The notes beneath the pieces are model-generated. The model saw only the letters and a list, made by a program, of their open reading frames with translations. It did no database searches and was not told the origin of the DNA. The position numbers and the translations under genes were made by a program. A DNA stretch of 57,366 nt from Mariniblastus sp. (lineage in GTDB: Bacteria; Planctomycetota; Planctomycetia; Pirellulales; Pirellulaceae). Shown one piece after another: positions 36,443 through 45,315 of the stretch (its first letter is position 1; every line of letters starts with the position of its first letter). The stretch covers positions 1-57,366 of the forward strand of contig JAPKBL010000023.1 of NCBI GenBank assembly GCA_028823415.1, in the 5' to 3' direction.

Positions 36443-37552
36443 TTAGCGTTGTTTGGCGGGCTCGCCCTTCGCCACGCGACCCGACTCGCCCGTTGCGTTG
36501 CCTGGCGGCGGGGTCGCCTGTCCTTCGAATACAGAAAATTCGGCCCAGACCGGTATATGCTCAGAAATCTGAGAAGCTTCCCCGAGTGGCAAATTGTATT
36601 GCTGGACAAAGTCAAATACTCCACCTCGCCCGGTAAATTCAACGGTCGCGATCTCGTTAAAAATTAAATTATCAAATTGAGTCGTGTTAAAATAATTTGT
36701 GCCACGATCCGAAACGACCCAGGTTAAACCTGCCCGCTTTCGCATCGGCTGGAGCTCAGAATCGCCACCATTGAAATCGCCGACAATTAATACATCATCT
36801 TCACCACGACCATCATTTCGAATTGCACGAAATAACTCAATTAATCCAGTGAGCTCTCGTTGTGGTTGACGATGCTCAAGTTTCACATTGACCAACGAAA
36901 ACGTAAATGCTTCGTTATCCATTGGCCCGCGCGTTTTAAAACAAGCCACCAACGGTTTGTGACGAAATAACTCATCCGGGTCGTCAATCGCGTACCACTG
37001 CGTTTGATTAAGAACCAACGTTCTGCGGTTGAAAATGACCGCTGAAGAAAGACGTTGAGTCTCTTGGCGCGATGGATCTGAAAATGAAATATTAGATAAG
37101 TAGGTATAATCCGCCGTCTGATTTTGAACCTCCGGGAAAATTCTCCCGCGGCGGTCTGCGTTGTTCATCTGCAACACTACGCGATCAAGCCAACCATTAT
37201 CGTCGGCGTTAATATCTTGAATCGCTACCGCATCGTAGTGGGAACAAATATCAGCCAATAACTCAATCGTGGGGACCGTTTGGCGACCCTCCATTTCCTT
37301 GTTCACCTTAAAGGACGCAATCCTAATAACATTCGTCACGAATTTTGAAGGTTGCTCGCTTTCAATTCTTAACTCTGCGGGCTCACTTATCGCTCCGTCT
37401 GATCCAAACCCAACTTGTGCAGTTAGAAACTGCTCCTGTGCCAAGACAAGAATATCTGAAGGGTCACGTATTCTATCGCGATGAAATAAAACCCAAATTC
37501 CGCCGACAACCACACTTGCCAATATTAGCGTTTTTAAAAATCGGGAATTCAT
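36443..37552 (-). CDS. Membrane-anchored endonuclease/exonuclease/phosphatase-fold protein
   Basis: About 369 residues from ATG 37552. A single N-terminal hydrophobic helix (FLKTLILASVVVGGIWVLF) anchors it, leaving the domain outside the cytoplasm. The EEP/DNase I fold shows in IRIASFKVNKEM, YDAVAIQDIN (usual QE is QD), VLIVGDFNGGDSEL (GDFN motif) and the final ISEHIPVWAEF (usual SDH is SEH). Catalytic Asp, Asn and His are thus present with two conservative changes. An ORF start at 37603 adds 17 residues before the helix and is less likely. Substrate may be nucleic acid, phosphoinositide-like or other phosphodiester. It ends 85 bases from the convergent CsrA-like gene. Confidence 0.78.
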   Translation of the reverse strand: MNSRFLKTLILASVVVGGIWVLFHRDRIRDPSDILVLAQEQFLTAQVGFGSDGAISEPAELRIESEQPSKFVTNVIRIASFKVNKEMEGRQTVPTIELLADICSHYDAVAIQDINADDNGWLDRVVLQMNNADRRGRIFPEVQNQTADYTYLSNISFSDPSRQETQRLSSAVIFNRRTLVLNQTQWYAIDDPDELFRHKPLVACFKTRGPMDNEAFTFSLVNVKLEHRQPQRELTGLIELFRAIRNDGRGEDDVLIVGDFNGGDSELQPMRKRAGLTWVVSDRGTNYFNTTQFDNLIFNEIATVEFTGRGGVFDFVQQYNLPLGEASQISEHIPVWAEFSVFEGQATPPPGNATGESGRVAKGEPAKQR

Positions 37553-37695
37553 AACACCGCTGGTTGATTGAACATACGCTTTTGGAAAAAGTTCTAAACT
37601 CATCAGCGCCGTCGAGGATCACTTCTAGCCGAGAGGAGCGCTACTATTTTTAATCGGTAACAAACTGAGGCGATCGCTAATGATTTTTAATCCGG

Positions 37696-37839
37696 TCACT
37701 TTTTGGCATGAATGCCGATTGTCGCAAGGTCTTTGGCGCTCAATTCGGAGGACTCAATGGTGCCAATCAATTTATTCGGATCAATCGGAATACGCGCGCT
37801 GGGGAACAAGACAAACCACTGCGGTAGGAAAATTTCCAA
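37696..37839 (-). CDS. Possible small protein, 47 residues
   Basis: Frame with a TTG start at 37839 and TGA at 37696-37698. The N-terminus is hydrophobic (FLPQWFVLFPSARI) and the rest (IDPNKLIGTIESSELSAKDL) has protein-like composition. It lies 28 bases downstream of the large membrane protein gene on the same strand. No ribosome-binding site is visible. It could be a tail of a decayed gene. Confidence 0.3.
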   Translation of the reverse strand: MEIFLPQWFVLFPSARIPIDPNKLIGTIESSELSAKDLATIGIHAKK

Positions 37840-37867
37840 TCAAACGATAGCCGAAAAGAAAGATTAA

Positions 37868-39469
37868 TTAAGAAGAAGGTAAAAGATCTTCTGCCGTTTC
37901 TTTTTGCCGACGCCGGATTCCACCGACCTCCATTTGAGCAGTCCGACCATCGAGATTCGGTCGGAAGAAAATAAGCAAGACCATCGGAAGATACCAAGCC
38001 ATATAAACGCCACCAGAAAACCCGTGCCAGTATTGAACGGCCAACATCACTGCGGCGCTGTATCCAACCAAGGTGCCGATATTCTTTTGTGACGGCCACG
38101 CCGCAAACGAAACGCAAAATAAAACGAATGCGACAAGTAATGGCAGCCTCCACCAATTACTCCACCCCAAAGCCCAGATTCCTTGCAGGCCGTCCATTCG
38201 AGGAGACCAAAACCCAAACATTACCTGCAGTTGTCCCCAAAAGGCCATTAGGTTCGCGGAGGTGAACAGCAAAACACCAATGCAAATCAAAATCGCAATT
38301 AACGCGCCGACAATAAATCTCCAGCGACCACGATCCCAGAAGAAGCTAATCCAAAGTGGCAGTAAAAAGATCGGGTAATACGATACACTCGTTGCCAATC
38401 CAAACAAGATTCCCGCGATCCACGGCCGGCGAAAACTTAAAATCGCCCATAAGATCAAAGCCGCAGGCAAGACATGCAGAACATGGCCGGTGTAGATTGA
38501 AGTGTAAGGTAACATCAGATAAATCGTCGAAATCCCCACTCCGACTTTGAAGTTGTCGTAGTTGAAATAACAGAACAGCACGAGACCCAAGACGATCAAT
38601 ACTTGGCTTGCAATCGCCAAAGACTTCGCAGCAATAATGTACCGCGACATGTCAGTCAATTTCTGAGTATCCGGATTCGTCTTAAGAATCGCATCTCCGC
38701 TTTCGAACGAAGGAATAATCGGGAATAAATTGAACAGCGTATAGCCCGGACCTCTCCGTTTTAGCTGCTCTTCCCCCTCTGCATCGACCGCCTTTCGCTG
38801 CAATAATTTCACAGCATTTCTAGAACCGCTAAGGTCTTCATTGGTTGGCTCAGAAATCGCAATATTGGCAAACAGAAACATCATCAAACTAAACCCGAAG
38901 AACACCATCCCGCCAATCGCAAGGTTGGGCTCCAATTGCGGTCGACGTGTAAGTCCCGGATCGATCAACATGCGGATCAAAAGAATCCCGCCAATTGAAA
39001 ACAGCCAATAATAACCAAGTCGCTGCCAGACGATCCCCTTGCTATCCAAGTTTAATTCTTTTCCGCCGGCAATCTTCTCGTCCGTCGTGGGCGTTGCTGA
39101 ATTTTCTTCCTCGTCTTTCGGCGACAACAATCCTTCCTCCATTGGAATTGGATTGTCACCCCCGGCTGTTGATTCGCTGTTAACAGACGCCTGTAAACCA
39201 GCCGGCGGCATCGCCTTCTCGATCGGCTCGGCTAAATTACTCGCCGATTCCCTCGCCGATTCCACTACGGAGCTATTTTGTGCCACCCACTGCCGACCAC
39301 CTTCAATCAACAGCAGACCGGGCGCCAACAGGATAATCAGACAGAGGTCGAGATTTCGAACACTCCAAAAACGGTTAAACTTGAAAAATAGCGCAAGCAT
39401 TAAAAGCGACGAAAGGTATGCCCACGTCGACGGCGCCACTCTGACATAAATAAATGGAAAGGTATCCAT
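37868..39469 (-). CDS. Large polytopic membrane protein, function unknown
   Basis: 533 residues with about ten to eleven transmembrane segments. The first two (about 15-55) are followed by a long acidic, Ser/Glu-rich loop (about 65-145), then a helix, another loop with LLQRKAVDAEGEEQLKRRGPGYTLFNLFP, and six to seven closely spaced helices. The second half (YTSIYTGHVLHVLPAALILWAI, FLLPLWISFFWDRGRWRF) recalls polyprenol-sugar mannosyltransferase-type (GT-C/DUF2029) proteins, but I see no decisive motif. ATG 39469 overlaps a tiny upstream ORF as TAATG. Probably specific to planctomycetes. Confidence 0.7.
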   Translation of the reverse strand: MDTFPFIYVRVAPSTWAYLSSLLMLALFFKFNRFWSVRNLDLCLIILLAPGLLLIEGGRQWVAQNSSVVESARESASNLAEPIEKAMPPAGLQASVNSESTAGGDNPIPMEEGLLSPKDEEENSATPTTDEKIAGGKELNLDSKGIVWQRLGYYWLFSIGGILLIRMLIDPGLTRRPQLEPNLAIGGMVFFGFSLMMFLFANIAISEPTNEDLSGSRNAVKLLQRKAVDAEGEEQLKRRGPGYTLFNLFPIIPSFESGDAILKTNPDTQKLTDMSRYIIAAKSLAIASQVLIVLGLVLFCYFNYDNFKVGVGISTIYLMLPYTSIYTGHVLHVLPAALILWAILSFRRPWIAGILFGLATSVSYYPIFLLPLWISFFWDRGRWRFIVGALIAILICIGVLLFTSANLMAFWGQLQVMFGFWSPRMDGLQGIWALGWSNWWRLPLLVAFVLFCVSFAAWPSQKNIGTLVGYSAAVMLAVQYWHGFSGGVYMAWYLPMVLLIFFRPNLDGRTAQMEVGGIRRRQKETAEDLLPSS

Positions 39470-39525
39470 TAGCTGGTTTGTTTCCCTGGATCAATCATGT
39501 CGTTACCCAACGGTAATCCTGCCAT
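39469..39525 (-). CDS. Possible 18-residue leader peptide coupled to the membrane protein
   Basis: ATG 39525 to TAA 39469-39471 encodes MAGLPLGNDMIDPGKQTS. Its stop overlaps the start of the membrane protein as TAATG, the geometry of translational coupling. It is in frame with the ORF just upstream (39529-39651), separated from it by one TAA and one codon. Confidence 0.25.
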   Translation of the reverse strand: MAGLPLGNDMIDPGKQTS

Positions 39526-39528
39526 TTC

Positions 39529-39651
39529 TTAGTCATTGAAAACAGAGCGATCAATGAATTCGAGTAGTTTACCCAGTTCTGATTCAATCGCGATGACTGA
39601 AGCGAAGCCCTGCCCACCCTTCATCTTTCCGTACCAGCGTACCTGAGTCAT
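39529..39651 (-). CDS. Possible small protein, 40 residues
   Basis: ATG 39651 to TAA 39529-39531, or TTG 39672 for seven more residues. The product begins MTQVRWYGKMKGGQGF and continues SVIAIESELGKLLEFIDRSV, with a composition like a folded protein. Without the TAA the frame would continue another 19 codons to 39469. Either a short gene or a remnant. No clear ribosome-binding site. Confidence 0.35.
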   Translation of the reverse strand: MTQVRWYGKMKGGQGFASVIAIESELGKLLEFIDRSVFND

Positions 39652-39795
39652 CTCAAATCGCCAATCAATCAAGCCAATTCTAATCTAGAAAGCTTTGGTT
39701 TTTTCAATTCCAACAAGAAAGCCCAACGATTATTGTGAATCAAAATCCGCGTTCACGCCGTCTAGAAAACCGAATTGCGTTCAGCAAGAACAAAT
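39652..39795. other. Rest of the gap between the antiporter operon and the membrane protein
   Basis: AT-rich; I see nothing definite. It must contain the antiporter operon's 3' end and possibly the promoter of the small ORFs and the membrane protein. Confidence 0.4.
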
Positions 39796-41520
39796 TTAGA
39801 GATAATAAAGAATCAAAAACGCGCCAAGCAATGCAGCAGCCCAAAACGCCATCGAACTCGTCGACCAGGTACTGCCAAGCCAGCCTCGTGCACTACATGA
39901 TTTAGAAAGCCAATTTAAAAATCGTTTTATCATCGATAAACAAGCGAATCGAAATAGCGAATCAATAAGCTGAATTAGTTTTCCGACATGCGCAATCAAG
40001 CGAGGCAAGAATCTTCGATAGACCCAATCAGTATCAAGATTGGTCGATCGTATCTCCGCAGGATAAAGATTGGCTTTCATCAGAAATACAAAGGCCAGTG
40101 CCGCAAACAACAACAGCTGCAACTGCATGATAACGTGCGCCGCTGTATAAGGTTCGTAGTGCGTTTCAAACGGAAGCATATCGTAAAGCGGCTGGTAATA
40201 AACCCCGATCGCAATGCAGCAGAATGACGCAATCGCCATTGCTGTCAACATATTCCAAGGTGCCTCTTTGACTCTTTTGCCTGAGTCGTGGGCAAAGAAT
40301 GCGAAGAAAGGAATCTTGATTCCAGAATGTTCCATCACGCCCGCAGAGGCAATCAACAAGATTATCCAAACGGCAAACATGTGTTCATAGCCAGCAGCTG
40401 AGATGATCATCGATTTACTCACAAAACCACTCAGCAAAGGGAAGCCCGCAATCGCTCCCCCACCAATCATACAAAAGACGGTCGTCAGCGGCATCGATTT
40501 GTGAAGCCCACCCAGTTCAGTCGCCTTGGTCGTACCCACGCGATGCAACACCGCGCCCATCGACATGAACAAAAGTGACTTATAAATAATATGACAAAAA
40601 GCATGGGCAGCGGTTCCGTTGAGGGCCAATTCTGTCCCGATGCCGATCCCGACAACCATGAATCCAAGTTGATTGTTGAGACTGTAGGCCAGAACCCGGC
40701 GAAGATCATTCTCAATGACGGCAAACACGATCGGAAAGAGCGTCATCGCACAACCAATCCAGATCAACTCTTCGAGCCCTGCGAATCCGCGAGCAAGCGA
40801 GTAAATCGCCAGCTTCGTCGTAAACGCACTTAAAAATACCGTACCCGTCGCCGTCCCGTTGGGGTAGGAATCCTGGAGCCAATTATGGAGCAGCGGAAAG
40901 GCGCCTTTAATTCCAAAAGCAATCAGAATGAGCAACGGCCCAAATTCCAGATCGCCAACCGATCCACGTTGTCCCGGTTCTAATCCAAGAAAGTTTTCAA
41001 ATACTAACGAGCCCGTTTGGTGGTAGTGAATAATCGCCCCGGAGAGCAACAGGACCCCGGAGGTAACCTGAATAATCAAGTAGCGCATACCCGATCGATA
41101 GGCCGTCTCGGTTCCGTTAGCCCAGATTAGAAAGACACTCGATACCGCCGTCAGCTCCCAGCACACAAAGAGCGTGATTAAATCTCCAGCACAGCACGCC
41201 GCAATCGCGCTGCCCGCATAAACCATCCCCGCTACGTGCTGTTTGGTATCCTTGACGTGAAGCGCGTAGATGGACGCAATAATCGCGGCTAAGTGAAATA
41301 CCAAGCCGAAAATCCAACTCCACCGGTCGATCCGGACAATATTTAAATCTTGGCCGAACAAGTTCAAAGTAACTACGTGCAGCTCGGGAGTCGTCCAGAA
41401 GGCGGCCAGACTAAGACTGGATAAAATTAGCGCACCCCACGCGCTCAACCGCTGCCCCAAAAATGGCAGAAGCAATGCGCCGAGAACCATGATCAATCCC
41501 GGAGGAAGATTATGAATCAT
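39796..41520 (-). CDS. NuoL/MrpA/D-like proton-translocating antiporter subunit (third D-type)
   Basis: 574 residues, about 14 helices plus a C-terminal extension. The proton_antipo_M core is clear: FVCWELTAVSSVFLIWANGTE (Glu in TM5), IAFGIKGAFPLLHNWLQDSYPNGTATGTVFLSAF (Lys in TM7 and the LHxWLP-like motif) and VLAYSLNNQLGFMVVGIGIG. It presumably forms one proton or cation channel of the Mrp-like complex in the inner membrane. It is the last gene of the operon and overlaps the 99-residue protein by 11 bases. It differs from MrpA in lacking the long C-terminal MbhE/MrpB-like part, which is encoded separately. Confidence 0.85.
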   Translation of the reverse strand: MIHNLPPGLIMVLGALLLPFLGQRLSAWGALILSSLSLAAFWTTPELHVVTLNLFGQDLNIVRIDRWSWIFGLVFHLAAIIASIYALHVKDTKQHVAGMVYAGSAIAACCAGDLITLFVCWELTAVSSVFLIWANGTETAYRSGMRYLIIQVTSGVLLLSGAIIHYHQTGSLVFENFLGLEPGQRGSVGDLEFGPLLILIAFGIKGAFPLLHNWLQDSYPNGTATGTVFLSAFTTKLAIYSLARGFAGLEELIWIGCAMTLFPIVFAVIENDLRRVLAYSLNNQLGFMVVGIGIGTELALNGTAAHAFCHIIYKSLLFMSMGAVLHRVGTTKATELGGLHKSMPLTTVFCMIGGGAIAGFPLLSGFVSKSMIISAAGYEHMFAVWIILLIASAGVMEHSGIKIPFFAFFAHDSGKRVKEAPWNMLTAMAIASFCCIAIGVYYQPLYDMLPFETHYEPYTAAHVIMQLQLLLFAALAFVFLMKANLYPAEIRSTNLDTDWVYRRFLPRLIAHVGKLIQLIDSLFRFACLSMIKRFLNWLSKSCSARGWLGSTWSTSSMAFWAAALLGAFLILYYL

Positions 41521-41809
41521 AATAATCCTCGTCTCGCTTAATGATCAAACGCAAACCCGTTCCCAAAAAGACAACCCCGACGAAAGCCGCAAAGCCGAAC
41601 ATCGCTTCAAAACCAAACAATTCTTCGATCGCAAATTCAGGTGGATGTCCGTGTTCAGCGTCGAACAAAGGAGACCACCAGAGTTGTGCAATCAATGAAC
41701 CGATGCACGCAATGACGAGACCCGCAATCACAACGTTGACGTTACGCTCCAACCAACTCGCATCGCTGTTGGGGTCGCCACCTGTCGATTTGTCATCTTT
41801 AGTTTTCAT
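41510..41809 (-). CDS. Small two-helix membrane protein of the antiporter operon
   Basis: 99 residues: a polar N-terminus, a helix at about 28-45 (VVIAGLVIACIGSLIAQLWW), an acidic loop with AEHGHPPEFAIEELFGFEA, a second helix at about 70-86 and a basic-acidic tail. I do not recognise it as a known Mrp subunit. It lies between two D-type genes and overlaps the last one, so it is probably an accessory subunit or assembly factor. The spacing places it at the position where some operons hold a small MbhH/I-like protein, but no homology is visible. Confidence 0.75.
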   Translation of the reverse strand: MKTKDDKSTGGDPNSDASWLERNVNVVIAGLVIACIGSLIAQLWWSPLFDAEHGHPPEFAIEELFGFEAMFGFAAFVGVVFLGTGLRLIIKRDEDYYDS

Positions 41810-41849
41810 TATTTGCAGCCATCAATTTGCGGCATCAGGTAAATCCGGT

Positions 41850-43358
41850 TCAACGTGTACTGGTCGCAATCGGTAACAGAACATTGTAAATTTCATTACC
41901 AAAAAAGAAGAGCACCACGCTCCCAACGGCAGTAATACACAGAGGCACCACGCACATCATCGGCGCTTCCTTGAATTTCATCGGCGTTTCGCCGACAGGC
42001 GTCATGAAAGCTCGTATTGGAATTGGTATTAGGTAGGCTATATTCAAAAGCGAACTTACCATGAGGGCCGCTAAGAGCCAGAAATGACCCGTCTGAACGG
42101 TCCCCATTGCCAGGAACCATTTGCTCCACGCACCACCTCCCGGCGGTAAACCAATAATGCTGAGTGTCGCGAGCAAAAAAGCACCCATCGTCAACGGCAT
42201 CGCCCTGCCAAGCCCGCGCATGTCGCTGATATCCGTCTTATGGGCAGCCACATAAATTGCACCCGCACAGAAAAATAACGTAATCTTACCGACCGCGTGC
42301 ATGGCAATATGCATGCCCCCGCCAATGACACTGTCGGTCGTCGCCAACGCCGCACCGAGTGTAATGTAGGCCAACTGGCTGATCGTTGAATAAGCGAGTC
42401 TCGCCTTGAGGTTATCTTTGGTCATCGCCACGAGTGAAGCCAATAAAATCGTGGCTCCCGCGAGATAGCACAACCAGTCGCTCATCATAATTGGATTCGG
42501 GCCTTCCCCGAGCCGCGTTTCGCTAATCAAATCAATTCCAAAAATGTAGATCGACACTTTCAAAATTGAAAATACTCCAACCTTTACCACGGCGACCGCA
42601 TGAAGCAATGCACTCACAGGCGTAGGCGCGACCATGGCCGCAGGAAGCCAACGGTGAAACGGCATGATGGCCGCTTTGCCAATCCCGAAGGCAAATAAAC
42701 CCAACAAAACCGAGAGCTGAAAATCTGAAATTTTTCCATCGATATTTGGCTGAGCGAGAATGCCTCCGGGCGTAAAATCGAGCGTCCCGGCAACCGTCCA
42801 TGTCCAAGCGATAGCCAGCATGAAAAATGCGACCGAGGTAGATAACAGAATGCCCAGATAGATTCGGCCACCTTTTTTTGCTTTCTCATCACCGTGATGA
42901 GTTACCAGTGGATAAGTCGAAATCGTCATCAATTCGTAAGCCACGAATAGCGTAAACAAGTTGGCAGCGAATGCGGCGGCCAGTGCAGCAAATATTGCTG
43001 ATGCAAAACAAGCATAAAACCGAGTTTGGTTTTTCTCGTGATGCCCGCGCATATAGCCAATCGCATATACCGTCGTCAGGATCCATAACCCTGAAGCCAC
43101 CAGAGCAAACAACATCCCTAGCGGCTCAACGGTAAAAGCAATTTCAAAACCCGGTAATATCTCGCCCATTTTGAAGGAAGGTCTTCCACCGGAAAACACA
43201 AACCCTGCGAGACGAGTCGTTACTGAAAACAAGGCAACCGCGATGCCAATGGTGCAAGCTTCACGAATATTGGGGGACTTCTCGCCGACGATAAATATCA
43301 ATGCAATTGCCACCAACGGCAACAACATCGCAATCCAAATTAAATTCTCGGGAGTCAT
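41850..43358 (-). CDS. MrpD-like antiporter subunit (second D-type)
   Basis: 502 residues and about 14 helices with the proton_antipo_M signature. FVAYELMTISTYPLVTHHG carries the TM5 glutamate. FGIGKAAIMPFHRWLPAAMVAPTPVSALLHAVAVVKVGVF carries the TM7 lysine and the classical LHAVAVVKAG-type motif. ARLAYSTISQLAYITLGAA follows. It overlaps the preceding MrpD gene by four bases (ATGA). Resembles the NuoL/N-like subunit of Mbh/Mbx-type operons. It should move protons or sodium in the membrane complex. Confidence 0.88.
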   Translation of the reverse strand: MTPENLIWIAMLLPLVAIALIFIVGEKSPNIREACTIGIAVALFSVTTRLAGFVFSGGRPSFKMGEILPGFEIAFTVEPLGMLFALVASGLWILTTVYAIGYMRGHHEKNQTRFYACFASAIFAALAAAFAANLFTLFVAYELMTISTYPLVTHHGDEKAKKGGRIYLGILLSTSVAFFMLAIAWTWTVAGTLDFTPGGILAQPNIDGKISDFQLSVLLGLFAFGIGKAAIMPFHRWLPAAMVAPTPVSALLHAVAVVKVGVFSILKVSIYIFGIDLISETRLGEGPNPIMMSDWLCYLAGATILLASLVAMTKDNLKARLAYSTISQLAYITLGAALATTDSVIGGGMHIAMHAVGKITLFFCAGAIYVAAHKTDISDMRGLGRAMPLTMGAFLLATLSIIGLPPGGGAWSKWFLAMGTVQTGHFWLLAALMVSSLLNIAYLIPIPIRAFMTPVGETPMKFKEAPMMCVVPLCITAVGSVVLFFFGNEIYNVLLPIATSTR

Positions 43359-44845
43359 TGAACACCTCCCGCTTGGCTAATTCCCAGCAATGACTGCGCC
43401 GCCGCGTGAGCGATCCCAGCCGAGTAAACGGTCCAACAACCAAAAACAATCGTGGATCCAATGACCACATAGGTCGGTATTAACATTGCCATCGGTGCTT
43501 CTTTAGCCGATTGGGCGAGATGGGACGGCGGTGAAAAATACAAAATCTCAACGACTCGCCAGATGTAAACGACCGCTAATAAAGAGCTGAGGAGCATCAA
43601 GACCGCGACTGGCCACAACCCAAGAGAAAGGGCAGAGGTCAGAAGCAGCCACTTACTCACAAATCCGGCTGTCATCGGCAAGCCAATTAAACCAAGTCCG
43701 CCCACCACCCAGGCAAATGAAGTTAGAGGCATCGTTTTTCCGGCACCTCGCAAATCATCCAACTTCACCGATCCAATTCGCAAGGCAAAACAGCCAACCA
43801 CCATAAATAATCCACCTTTGATCAGGGCGTGATTAAACATGTGTGTAATTCCAGCAGTCAACCCACCGACATTAGACATGCTGATTCCAAGCAACATATA
43901 ACCGATTTGAGCCACACTGGAATACGCGAGCAGTCTCTTGATATTGGTCTGATATATCGCAGCCGCCGAGGCGACAAAAATACCGACTAACGAAAACGCC
44001 ATCAATGCCTGGTCAAGCGGCAATCGCTCGAACGCGAACTGAGGCGTGAAAATTACATAGATCAATCGAATAAATGCATAGACCGAAACCTTCGTTGCCG
44101 TCGCAGCAATAAAACAGGTTACGACCGAAGGAGCGTAGGTATAAGCATTGGGTAGCCACGTATGAAGTGGAAACACAGCCATCTTGATAAACAGGCCAAC
44201 GGTCATGAAAGCGAAGGCGACTAGCAACGTTCTCGAATGGTCGATTGGCTGAATTCGAGCGGCAATATCCGCCATATTTAGCGTGCCGGTCATCTGATAA
44301 AGCAAACCGATACCGATCAAAAAGAACGTCGCACCGACCGTTCCAATAATCAAATAATGCAAGGCGGCCAGTGGCGCACGGCGGGTCTTACCGAGACTAA
44401 TGAGCGCGTAACTCGACAGTGAACTGATCTCTAGAAAAACGAATACGTTGAACAGATCACCGGTGATACACATCCCCAATAGCCCGGTCATGCACAGCAA
44501 ATAAGACGCATAAAAAAGCGTGTGCTTGGATTGATGCACCTCTTTTTTTATACTCTGCGGCGCGTAGGTAATCACAATCGCACCTAGTCCAGAAACAAAC
44601 AGCATCACAAAGGAACTGAGATAATCGACGGTATAAACAATGCCATAAGGCGAAGGCCACCCGCCCAGTTCGTAGGAAATCGGACCGTCCTGCATTCGAG
44701 ATAGCAGGGTCACCGCAATCCCGAACACCGTCCAGCAAACCAATTGGGTCAACAGAAGCACAAGCTTTCGGTTGCCAATTAATATGAAAAGAGGTGCCGC
44801 CATCAGCGGAATGACGATCACTAAAACTGGTAGTTGTTCGATCAA
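43355..44845 (-). CDS. mrpD: Na+/H+ antiporter subunit D
   Basis: 496 residues, about 14 helices, proton_antipo_M family. VFVFLEISSLSSYALISLG has the conserved TM5 Glu. FIKMAVFPLHTWLPNAYTYAPSVVTCFIAATATKVSVYAFIR has the TM7 Lys and LHTWLPxAY motif of MrpD. LLAYSSVAQIGYMLLGIS follows. The start is TTG at 44845, its TGA-overlap with the upstream MrpC gene (TTGA) making it the natural start. MrpD homologues carry the proton path of Mrp complexes. Confidence 0.9.
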   Translation of the reverse strand: MIEQLPVLVIVIPLMAAPLFILIGNRKLVLLLTQLVCWTVFGIAVTLLSRMQDGPISYELGGWPSPYGIVYTVDYLSSFVMLFVSGLGAIVITYAPQSIKKEVHQSKHTLFYASYLLCMTGLLGMCITGDLFNVFVFLEISSLSSYALISLGKTRRAPLAALHYLIIGTVGATFFLIGIGLLYQMTGTLNMADIAARIQPIDHSRTLLVAFAFMTVGLFIKMAVFPLHTWLPNAYTYAPSVVTCFIAATATKVSVYAFIRLIYVIFTPQFAFERLPLDQALMAFSLVGIFVASAAAIYQTNIKRLLAYSSVAQIGYMLLGISMSNVGGLTAGITHMFNHALIKGGLFMVVGCFALRIGSVKLDDLRGAGKTMPLTSFAWVVGGLGLIGLPMTAGFVSKWLLLTSALSLGLWPVAVLMLLSSLLAVVYIWRVVEILYFSPPSHLAQSAKEAPMAMLIPTYVVIGSTIVFGCWTVYSAGIAHAAAQSLLGISQAGGVQ

Positions 44846-45315
44846 GAGTTCCGATCCATTTCTAGGATCTCGTCCTCTTCAATCGTTCCATATTCTTCCC
44901 GAATACGAACAACCAGTGCCAAAGCGAGCGCCGTTGTCGCAATTCCCACAACAATGGCCGTCAACATTAAAACACTGGGAATTGGATTGGAGTAAACCCC
45001 CACAACCGCGTCGACTCCGGAATCAAGATGTCCCTCAGCAGCCGCGATTAATTCCTGCCCATGTTCAGCACCGTGATTCTCGGCGCCATGTGTTTCACCA
45101 CCATGACTCTCACCGCCGTGGGAGCCTTTCAGAATCGGCGCTGTTCCACCGGTTACTTTTCCCATGGTGATGTAAAGCAAGAAAACAGACGTCTGGAAAA
45201 TGTTCAAACCAATAATGGTTTTAATTAAATTTTCACGAGCAATGACGATGTAGAAACCGGTCATCATCAAGAAAATTACTATCCAGTAATTATAAAGTCC
45301 AAGAAACTCGGTCAT
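44842..45315 (-). CDS. mrpC: Na+/H+ antiporter subunit C (NuoK-like) with His-rich insertion
   Basis: 157 residues, three helices as in MrpC/NuoK: about 9-26, 31-52 and 113-135. ARENLIKTIIGLNIFQTSVFLLYI and NPIPSVLMLTAIVVGIATTALALAL are the family's conserved stretches. Between helices 2 and 3 (residues 64-96) sits a histidine-rich insertion made of five repeats of the form [S/T/N]HG[G/A]E followed by HGQE. Typical MrpC proteins are about 110-120 residues, so this insertion explains the extra length. Overlaps both neighbours by four bases. Confidence 0.9.
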   Translation of the reverse strand: MTEFLGLYNYWIVIFLMMTGFYIVIARENLIKTIIGLNIFQTSVFLLYITMGKVTGGTAPILKGSHGGESHGGETHGAENHGAEHGQELIAAAEGHLDSGVDAVVGVYSNPIPSVLMLTAIVVGIATTALALALVVRIREEYGTIEEDEILEMDRNS

